From Bacteroidales bacterium M2 (GTDB lineage: Bacteria; Bacteroidota; Bacteroidia; Bacteroidales; Muribaculaceae): a stretch of 5,092 bases of DNA. This document shows positions 1-5,092 of the stretch, one piece after another (within the stretch, counting starts at the first letter, position 1; every line of letters begins with the position of its first letter). Below the pieces are notes generated by a model, which saw only the letters and a program-made list of their open reading frames with translations, was not told the DNA's origin and searched no databases. Made by a program: the position numbers and the translations under genes. Location of the stretch: NCBI GenBank assembly GCA_001689415.1, contig LUJM01000101.1, positions 1-5,092 on the forward strand. The letters are read 5' to 3'.

Positions 1-1
1 A

Positions 2-850
2 ATATGCAAATTTTACCGAACTATTGTTAATATATTACTAATCATAATAACGATAACTATCGGAGGATTGGCGGTCTGGCTTTCCAGGCGGCCTCCTCTT
101 GTTATTGTACCTGAGCTTGTTCACGACGGGAATTCGCAGCCTATTGCCGACTCGGCGGCTATTGCCAACGTGCCCGAAACCCTTGTGACACAAGCTCCTG
201 AAATGCCTGTGGTCGAAATTGCCGACCGTGGCGTGAAAGACACCCCTGTGCAGAGACACGAAGATACCCGCATTGCCGATATCGAACTGCGCACGGTCAG
301 TGTCGGGAATCCGTTCAGGCTCGAGGCTGCAAAGGTGCTCAGCGGCTCGCTCGAAGAAAACGACTCTCTTTCACGCCACAGAATCTTGAATTATTGCGAG
401 CATCTGCGTGCTTCATATACAACTCGCGATATCGACTTCATCAAGCAGGTTTTCAGCGATAATGCCCTTATTATCGTGGGGCAGGTAGTGCAGACTGCCG
501 CCAAGTCGAACGGTATGCTTCCCGACCGGGCAAAGGTGGAGTACATCGTCAGGTCTAAGAAGGCATATGTTGAAAAACTCGACAAGATTTTCAAGTCGGG
601 TAAGAAAATCGATGTCCAATTCTCCGACTTCAAGATAATGCGGCATCCGACAATGGATGGCATCTATGGTGTGACACTGCGTCAAAAATACCAATGCGGC
701 ACATATAGCGACGACGGTTACCTATTCCTGTTATGGGATTTCCGCGATAGGTCGATGCCTATGATACATGTGCGTACTTGGCAGCCCACTCTTTCTATCA
801 ACCTTGGTGACGATGATTTGATTGATATTGGCGATTTTAATCTTGAATAA
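2..850 (+). CDS. Membrane-anchored protein with probable NTF2-like C-terminal domain (5' partial)
   Basis: The reading frame is open to the left edge, so the true start lies upstream; 282 residues are visible. Visible residues 7-27 form a membrane helix (TIVNILLIIITITIGGLAVWL), preceded by K3 and R6 and followed by R29-R30, so charge does not settle its orientation. Residues about 31-95 are a Pro/Ala/Val/Glu-rich linker with three IAD tripeptides. Residues about 125-262 are a compact alpha+beta domain (ILNYCEHL, DIDFIKQVFSDNALIIVG, YLFLLWDFRD, IHVRTWQP). I recognise it as a recurrent Bacteroidales domain with NTF2-like character; the fold is inferred. A TTG at 68 could start a 260-residue product, but it would cut through the helix, and the GGAGGA before it touches the TTG with no spacer, so I reject it. 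The protein may begin just upstream (signal anchor) or carry a cytoplasmic domain outside the window. Its stop lies 2 bases before the next gene. Molecular function unknown. Confidence 0.82.
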   Translation: MCKFYRTIVNILLIIITITIGGLAVWLSRRPPLVIVPELVHDGNSQPIADSAAIANVPETLVTQAPEMPVVEIADRGVKDTPVQRHEDTRIADIELRTVSVGNPFRLEAAKVLSGSLEENDSLSRHRILNYCEHLRASYTTRDIDFIKQVFSDNALIIVGQVVQTAAKSNGMLPDRAKVEYIVRSKKAYVEKLDKIFKSGKKIDVQFSDFKIMRHPTMDGIYGVTLRQKYQCGTYSDDGYLFLLWDFRDRSMPMIHVRTWQPTLSINLGDDDLIDIGDFNLE

Positions 851-852
851 CT

Positions 853-1854
853 ATGATCTGTTCTCGTGGCGATTATATAAAATGGATTGTGCTGGCGACC
901 TTGTTTCTAACTTTTGCCGTGCCGGCAGGGGCGCAAAATTTCAAGGTAGTATCGTTCAGGCAGTTGCCAAGCGATGTGTCTGCATTTATCAGCCCGGTCC
1001 GTGACCTAAATGGCGACGACTGCGGCTTGGTAAAAGTGTTGGCGCCCGATGATTTCGCCTTTTCTACGCCCTTGGGCATTGTAAAACGAATCGACAAGGT
1101 TGGTGAAATATGGCTTTATGTGCCAAGGGGTACTAAAAAGATTACCATAAAACACCCGCAGTTGGGTGTACTCCGCGACTATGCCTTCCCTTCGCGCCTC
1201 GATAGCCACATGACCTACGAGCTTACAATCGGGCTGCCGATGTCGTCGGAGGCCGTCGTCGAGCATCTCGAGCCGTTGATAACCACTGTCACCGATACCC
1301 TGGTGGTTACGCGGGTTGATACTGTAGTCGTGCGTCCTATGAAAAAGCCGGTACCCTTTGCCTTTGGCCCGGTTGTTTCTGCCGGTGTGGGAGGCAAATC
1401 TATCACTCCTACTGCCGGCCTGATGTTGTTTGCCTTAAAACGCCATGGTGGCTTTGTACACGTATCGACCAATTTCGGCAGTATTGGCAAGACTGTTGGT
1501 GTCTGCGATAAAGACGGCAGTATCGGGCTGCATTCGCCCTATTACTCTGGCCGCACGCGACGCTCATTCTATATGGTCAATGCCGGAGCCATGCACAGGC
1601 TGTCGCGCCGAGTTGCAATTTTCGAAGGCATAGGCTATGCCGACAGCGCCCTTGCTTGGGAACTGGCTCAGTCGGAAGGCCGGGGATATGTCAGGAACGA
1701 TGGCTATAGCTGCCGCGGTATTTCATTTGAGATTGGTACTATGCTTACGTTTAAGCGTATAGCCATTATGGCATCGGTATCGTCAATAAATGGCCGCGAG
1801 TGGTACGGGTCTATTGGCATTGGTATTAGATTTGGTAAAATAATTAAGATATAG
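853..1854 (+). CDS. Secreted PEGA-like domain protein with C-terminal outer-membrane beta-barrel
   Basis: A 333-residue protein. Residues 1-27 are a signal peptide: R5 and K10, hydrophobic stretch 11-23, and AGA before Q28, a good signal peptidase I site. Residues 28-130 form a beta-rich domain (NFKVVSFRQLP, FAFSTPLGIVKR, GEIWLYVPRG, ITIKHPQLGVLRDY) whose end resembles PEGA domains, which often occur in surface or envelope-associated proteins. Residues 141-163 are a linker with the repeated DT(L/V)VV pattern common between domains of Bacteroidetes exported proteins. Residues 168-333 alternate short hydrophobic strands with polar, Gly-rich turns and end in GSIGIGIRFGKIIKI; about 165 residues fits a small eight-stranded barrel (inference). 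The start gives a proper signal peptide, but no Shine-Dalgarno is visible; with only 2 bases after the previous stop, translation is probably coupled. Likely role: outer-membrane anchor or sensor for this operon. Transport activity is not indicated. Confidence 0.87.
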   Translation: MICSRGDYIKWIVLATLFLTFAVPAGAQNFKVVSFRQLPSDVSAFISPVRDLNGDDCGLVKVLAPDDFAFSTPLGIVKRIDKVGEIWLYVPRGTKKITIKHPQLGVLRDYAFPSRLDSHMTYELTIGLPMSSEAVVEHLEPLITTVTDTLVVTRVDTVVVRPMKKPVPFAFGPVVSAGVGGKSITPTAGLMLFALKRHGGFVHVSTNFGSIGKTVGVCDKDGSIGLHSPYYSGRTRRSFYMVNAGAMHRLSRRVAIFEGIGYADSALAWELAQSEGRGYVRNDGYSCRGISFEIGTMLTFKRIAIMASVSSINGREWYGSIGIGIRFGKIIKI

Positions 1855-1886
1855 TTCTTTTAATGGCGTTGGTAAATGAATTCCAT

Positions 1887-3509
1887 ATGATATATCGGAT
1901 TTCCATACTCTTGCTGGTATCGTTTCTTGCCGCATGCTCGGTAGAGCCGGATAACCTCGAGCCCGATATGGATATCCTTGATGTCTACGACATCACCCGC
2001 ACCCGGGCGACAGTGTCTTTCAGAGTCCAAAAATATGGCTCGGCCAAGTTGAGTTATTTGAGCCTGTACTATGGCGAGCCGGGTAAAACCATGGAAAGCC
2101 TGCCGCTAACCGATCTCGACCGTGAGGTCTATGTATTGGATATTGTAGGGCTTAGTGCAGGGCGTACATATGAGTGCTACGTGCTCGGTGGAACGGCTTC
2201 AGCTACAATTACGTCGCGCAAAGTACAGTTTTCCACGCTGCCTAATGTTGTGCCCACGGTGTCTCATGCTTCGGCATTGTCGACCGGTCCTATGGGCGTG
2301 ATAGTGGAGTTCGAAATCCTTGAGGATGGTGGCGAGCAAATCCTGGCTGCTGGCTGCGATGTCACCGACCATTCAGCTGCTACTACCATGCGAGTAGAAC
2401 TGAATCGCGAAAGCCTTGCTGTCGGAAAGCATAGGCTAAATATTGTCGGATTGAGTGTAAATACTTCTTACTCAATTACATCTTTTGCAGCCAATTCAAT
2501 AGGTGAGGTCAACGGTGACCCGCTGGAGATTACCACTACCAATAGTATCGTACTGAAAAGCCCCGGCTCGCTCGCTTCTCTGTTTGATATCAACAAACCT
2601 TTCGGTTTGGAGAAGATAAGCATTGCGGGCGATATGAATGGCGATGATTTCCGTTTTCTCAGGCTTATGCTTGGCGCTCCGCTTGCCGTTGGGGCGCAGT
2701 CTCCGCTAAGCACGATACCCGAGGTCGATTTGGCGGGTGTTAATATTATCAGCGGTGGCGGCAGTTTCGACGGCCAGCGATACCTTCAGGACAATGTCAT
2801 TTCTACCGGCCTGTTTGCTGATTGCAAAGCCTTGAAAACGATAGTGTTGCCTGCTTCGGCGATAAGCTTGGAGCGTGATGCCCTTGCCCGATGCAACGCA
2901 TTGACATCGCTCACAGTACCTGCGGCTGTGCAAAAGTTGCTCCCCTCGGCCGGTTGCAGCAGCCTCGAATCTATCGACGTGTCTCCTGCAAATACTGCAT
3001 ATGCCTCGCTCGACGGTGTACTATTCAATTCTGATGTGACAGAGATTCTATGGTTTCCCCTCGGCAAAACCGGAGAATACGTCCTCCCGGCAACTGTTGC
3101 TGTTATCGGTGAGAATGCATTCTATGGCACTTCGATTACTTCGCTCAACATTCCGCCCTCGGTTGTCAAAATAAGCAGGGGCGCTTTTGCCGGTTCTTCG
3201 CTGGTCGACATCATCCTGCCGGATAATCTGACTAATATATCTGAGGCTATGTTCCAGAATTGTAATTCCCTCACTACGGTGCATTTGGGCCGTGGCACGG
3301 AGTTTGTCGGCAATTACGCCTTCGACGGCACCGGGCTCAAGGATTTGTATCTGTCAGCCTCAATACCGCCGTACACTAACTCCGAGGCTTTCTATAATCG
3401 TGCTTTTTCCTTATTTAAGGAATGTACACTGCACGTGCCCGCTTCGAGCAAGGCAATCTATCGAAACCACCGCCAATGGGGACTCTTTGATAATATCGTT
3501 GAACTGTAA
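1887..3509 (+). CDS. BspA-type leucine-rich-repeat lipoprotein with two FN3-like domains
   Basis: From the ATG at 1887 the protein has 540 residues. An in-frame ATG at 1863 would add eight (MALVNEFH), placing an acidic residue before the signal peptide; the later start gives MIYRISILLLVSFLAAC, a textbook lipoprotein signal with lipobox LAA before Cys17. The mature end CSVEPDN is acidic, loosely like the surface-export signals of Bacteroidetes lipoproteins. Residues about 26-119 and 121-218 are FN3-like beta-sandwich domains, each with a GLS..TSY or GLS..RTY type strand. Residues about 222-300 (SLASLFDINKPFGLEKISIAG, DLAGVNIISGG) match the cap that usually precedes LRR_5 repeats in BspA proteins. 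About 309-512 are LRR_5 repeats (ALTSLTVPAAV, GENAFYGTSITSLNIPPSV, GAFAGSSLVDIILPDNL, FQNCNSLTTVHLG). The end, CTLHVPASSKAIYRNHRQWG, is the usual BspA closing element. Known relatives are adhesive or ligand-binding surface proteins; the ligand here is unknown. Likely outer-leaflet or surface component. Confidence 0.92.
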   Translation: MIYRISILLLVSFLAACSVEPDNLEPDMDILDVYDITRTRATVSFRVQKYGSAKLSYLSLYYGEPGKTMESLPLTDLDREVYVLDIVGLSAGRTYECYVLGGTASATITSRKVQFSTLPNVVPTVSHASALSTGPMGVIVEFEILEDGGEQILAAGCDVTDHSAATTMRVELNRESLAVGKHRLNIVGLSVNTSYSITSFAANSIGEVNGDPLEITTTNSIVLKSPGSLASLFDINKPFGLEKISIAGDMNGDDFRFLRLMLGAPLAVGAQSPLSTIPEVDLAGVNIISGGGSFDGQRYLQDNVISTGLFADCKALKTIVLPASAISLERDALARCNALTSLTVPAAVQKLLPSAGCSSLESIDVSPANTAYASLDGVLFNSDVTEILWFPLGKTGEYVLPATVAVIGENAFYGTSITSLNIPPSVVKISRGAFAGSSLVDIILPDNLTNISEAMFQNCNSLTTVHLGRGTEFVGNYAFDGTGLKDLYLSASIPPYTNSEAFYNRAFSLFKECTLHVPASSKAIYRNHRQWGLFDNIVEL

Positions 3510-3513
3510 GGAT
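3508..3513 (+). promoter_or_regulatory. Shine-Dalgarno-like site of the kinase gene
   Basis: AAGGAT begins inside the TAA stop codon of the lipoprotein gene and lies 7 bases before the kinase ATG at 3521. It is the clearest ribosome-binding site at any of the five starts. Its overlap with the upstream stop suggests that ribosomes ending the lipoprotein could re-initiate on the kinase. It supports the ATG at 3521 as the start. Confidence 0.5.
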
Positions 3514-3520
3514 TCACGAA

Positions 3521-4435
3521 ATGACCGATAATAATAACAGACAAGAAGATGCCGACGAGAATTCTTTTTATGTCGGCATCGACGATGATAAATCGAGGCT
3601 TGACTTCAACGGCTTGTTCTCATACCCGTTTACCAACGTGCGACTGCTGTGTAGTACGCCCGGTGGTGTGGCCGAATTGTATACCGCAACCAGATACGGT
3701 CGCCGATATATACTAAAAGGCTTGAAGAGTGAATACCGCAACGACCCGGTATATGCACTCGCCCTGGTCAAGGAGTTTGAGATTGGTATAGCTCTCGAGC
3801 ACCCGCACATCCGACGCACTTTGGGCCTTGAGAGCGTCGAAGGATTGGGCAAGGTGATTGTTATGGAGTATATCGACGGTTCTACTCTCAAAGAACTGAT
3901 CGATTCGGGGAAGCTCGAGTTCCTTGCCGCGCGTGATTTGCTCGCTCAGATAGCGCAGGCGCTCGATTATATGCACGACAAGCAGATTTTCCACCGCGAC
4001 CTCAAGCCTTCCAATATACTTGTTACGAGGGGGAGCGCGGCGGTAAAGATCATTGATTTCAGCCTCTCGGACAGTGACGATTCTATTGTCCTGAAAAATC
4101 CTGCAGGGTCTATGAAGTATATGGCCCCGGAGCAATGCGGTATGCAAGGTGCGCCCTCGCCTGCAACCGACATATATTCTCTGGGCGTGATTATGAAGGA
4201 AATAGCCGCTGTTACAGGGGATGATGATATGGCATATATTGCTAAGAAATTTATGTGTCAAAATCCCGACAAGCGACCTAAATCGCTTTCTGCCATCAAA
4301 TTCCTGTCTTCCGATAATTCGTTTGGTGGCATCCTGTCGAGATTTTTATCTTCAAAGCTGCTTACCTACATCCTCGTTGCTATTTCTCTCGCGCTGACGG
4401 CCTACGTAGTCTATTTATTTTCAACTAACTTTTGA
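3521..4435 (+). CDS. Hanks-type Ser/Thr protein kinase with C-terminal membrane tether
   Basis: A 304-residue kinase: acidic N-terminus (1-25), kinase domain about 36-265, one membrane helix 280-300 (LLTYILVAISLALTAYVVYLF) and a four-residue tail. Catalytic residues are present: ATP-anchoring K66 in YILKGL, probable helix-C E85, HRDLKPSN at 158-165 with catalytic D160 and N165, metal-binding D179, APE at 202-204, D217 in TDIYSLG and R252 near the end. Departures: the glycine loop reads STPGGVAELY, replacing the first and last of three glycines by T46 and A51, and DFG is DFS (S181). The activation segment is short, has no threonine and carries serines 181, 183, 185, 188 and 197 as possible phosphorylation sites. 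With K66, E85, D160 and D179 kept, activity is likely. The tether implies N-terminus in the cytoplasm and almost nothing outside. Bacterial kinases such as PknB have large external sensors; this one lacks any. No phosphatase gene lies in the window. Confidence 0.94.
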   Translation: MTDNNNRQEDADENSFYVGIDDDKSRLDFNGLFSYPFTNVRLLCSTPGGVAELYTATRYGRRYILKGLKSEYRNDPVYALALVKEFEIGIALEHPHIRRTLGLESVEGLGKVIVMEYIDGSTLKELIDSGKLEFLAARDLLAQIAQALDYMHDKQIFHRDLKPSNILVTRGSAAVKIIDFSLSDSDDSIVLKNPAGSMKYMAPEQCGMQGAPSPATDIYSLGVIMKEIAAVTGDDDMAYIAKKFMCQNPDKRPKSLSAIKFLSSDNSFGGILSRFLSSKLLTYILVAISLALTAYVVYLFSTNF

Positions 4436-4446
4436 GAGTTATTTAA

Positions 4447-5016
4447 ATGGAAAAGAAATCTATTATTGAAGCACTCGTTAATATAACTAATTCAAATTTT
4501 GGATATATTCCCTCTTCTCCGGCTGAATTCAATGAGCTTTCACGTGTAATATATGCCAAGACCGGTCGTTCGCTGAGCCTGTCTTCGATCAAACGTCTAT
4601 GGGGCTATGTTAAATACGACGGTCTGCCTTCGGTTACTACTCTAAATACTCTCGCCCGATATAATGGATATAGCGATTGGGAGACTTTCAGAATAACCAT
4701 ATCAGGAAGCAGCCAGGACGGACAATCAGGTTTCCTCGCAAAAGAATTGGTCAATACATGCAGCATTAAAGTTGGTGAGCGTCTGTTCCTGCAGTGGAAC
4801 GACGAAAAATCATGCGAAATTGAATGTATAGGCAAAATGCGTTTCAGGATTAACAAGTCTAATAATATCAAACTCGAACCCGGCGATACTTTCAACCTCA
4901 CCACCATATGCGTCGGCCACCCGTTTTATATCAGCGACATAGAGCGCGGCGACCTGCACATCCCGGCCTACTACGGCGCACAGCGTGGCGGAATACTCAA
5001 CATTACAATCCTGTAG
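4447..5016 (+). CDS. Two-domain protein: helix-turn-helix-like N-terminus and beta-rich C-terminus
   Basis: A 189-residue soluble protein with no signal peptide or membrane helix. Residues about 25-83 are helical and include LSRVIYAKTGRSLSLSSIKR followed by LWGYV, then TLNTLARYNGYSDWETF. The pattern 'TG..LS.S..KRLWGYV...P...TL..LA...GY..W' is one I associate with small helix-turn-helix domains in Bacteroidetes; DNA binding is inferred. A polar linker (86-95) leads to a beta-rich domain, about 106-189 (IKVGERLFLQW, CEIECIGKMRFRI, LEPGDTF, GHPFYISDI, YYGAQRGGI), of unknown function that looks like a small barrel. The gene starts 11 bases after the kinase stop, with GAGAG near 4434-4438 as a weak ribosome-binding site. 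Position after the kinase suggests a phosphorylation target or transcriptional output, but the sequence does not prove this. The upstream part of the gene is notably A/T-rich. Confidence 0.82.
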   Translation: MEKKSIIEALVNITNSNFGYIPSSPAEFNELSRVIYAKTGRSLSLSSIKRLWGYVKYDGLPSVTTLNTLARYNGYSDWETFRITISGSSQDGQSGFLAKELVNTCSIKVGERLFLQWNDEKSCEIECIGKMRFRINKSNNIKLEPGDTFNLTTICVGHPFYISDIERGDLHIPAYYGAQRGGILNITIL

Positions 5017-5021
5017 AGCAT

Positions 5022-5076
5022 CCACTACACATTACGCATTATGCATTCTGCATTACTCATTACTCATCATTAGTGG
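5022..5076. repeat. 6-bp inverted repeat bracketing the heptamer array
   Basis: CCACTA at 5022-5027 and TAGTGG at 5071-5076 are perfect reverse complements, and the 43 bases between them are almost exactly the heptamer array. A transcript could pair the arms, but the loop is long and no run of T follows, so a standard intrinsic terminator is not supported. Six bases can pair by chance; the coincidence with both array edges is what makes it worth recording. Confidence 0.45.
5030..5071. repeat. Degenerate heptamer tandem array (six 7-bp units)
   Basis: Six consecutive seven-base units follow the stop of the last gene: CATTACG, CATTATG, CATTCTG, CATTACT, CATTACT and a diverged CATCATT. The first three bases, CAT, hold in every unit and CATT in the first five, while the last three bases vary. 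It is noncoding. Heptamer arrays between genes are known in cyanobacteria as STRR repeats, and similar A/T-rich heptamer runs occur between genes in some Bacteroidales as far as I recall; the role is unknown. It could be a slippage product, a transcript-end structure or a recombination site. Confidence 0.75.
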
Positions 5077-5092
5077 TGAAATATATTGCCAT

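Noticed and set aside
68..850. TTG start at 68 preceded by GGAGGA
   Set aside because: The purine run touches the TTG with no spacer and encodes Gly-Gly in a frame open to the window edge; starting there would cut the membrane helix in two.
822..1004. 60-residue plus-strand frame across the gene 1/gene 2 junction
   Set aside because: It overlaps two well-supported genes in another frame, and its translation shows no recognisable protein pattern.
1006..1266. 86-residue minus-strand frame inside gene 2
   Set aside because: It is antisense to the conserved secreted domain and has no independent coding evidence.
1827..1834. TAGATTTG, a match to the Bacteroidetes -7 promoter pattern TAnnTTTG, upstream of the lipoprotein
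   Set aside because: It lies in the coding end of gene 2, and no TTTG-type -33 element sits at the expected distance; one eight-base match with two free positions is expected by chance. Mapping transcript starts would decide.
3713..4261. 182-residue open frame on the minus strand inside the kinase gene
   Set aside because: It is wholly antisense to a kinase with intact catalytic motifs; its translation shows no domain or signal pattern, so it is a shadow of the kinase codon pattern.
5017..5092. Intrinsic terminator or CRISPR array after the last gene
   Set aside because: There is no GC-rich stem followed by a T run, and the seven-base units have no spacers, so neither is supported; the region is described as a heptamer array instead.

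Overview
The window reads as a piece of a Bacteroidales chromosome, most like the gut Muribaculaceae/Prevotella/Bacteroides group. This rests on protein style, not on any search. It carries a BspA-type leucine-rich-repeat lipoprotein with FN3-like modules, a secreted protein joined to an outer-membrane barrel by a 'DTLVV...VDTVVV' linker, a Hanks-type kinase of Bacteroidetes style, and a small helix-turn-helix protein of a type I associate with that phylum. Ribosome-binding sites are weak or absent at most starts, as is usual there.

Layout: five genes on the + strand fill almost the whole window with gaps of about 2, 32 (or 8, depending on the start used), 11 and 11 bases, so they probably form one operon. 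(1) At 2-850 is the 3' part of a membrane-anchored protein with a probable NTF2-like domain; it runs off the left edge. (2) At 853-1854 is a secreted protein with a PEGA-like N-terminal domain and a C-terminal barrel of about 165 residues. (3) At 1887-3509 is a lipoprotein with two FN3-like domains and a BspA/LRR_5 repeat domain. (4) At 3521-4435 is a Ser/Thr protein kinase tethered by a single C-terminal membrane helix. (5) At 4447-5016 is a 189-residue protein with a helix-turn-helix-like N-terminal half and a beta-rich C-terminal half. After the last gene lies a short degenerate heptamer repeat array (5030-5071) held between the arms of a 6-bp inverted repeat.

Reading them together (inference): outer-membrane or surface components (genes 2 and 3), an inner-membrane protein (gene 1), a membrane-tethered cytoplasmic kinase (gene 4) and a possible DNA-binding output (gene 5) would make a trans-envelope phospho-signalling module. 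The kinase leaves only about four residues beyond its membrane helix, so it cannot sense ligands outside by itself and would need a partner; gene 1 is the obvious candidate. No member is recognised here as part of a named, characterised pathway, and no gene symbol is assigned.
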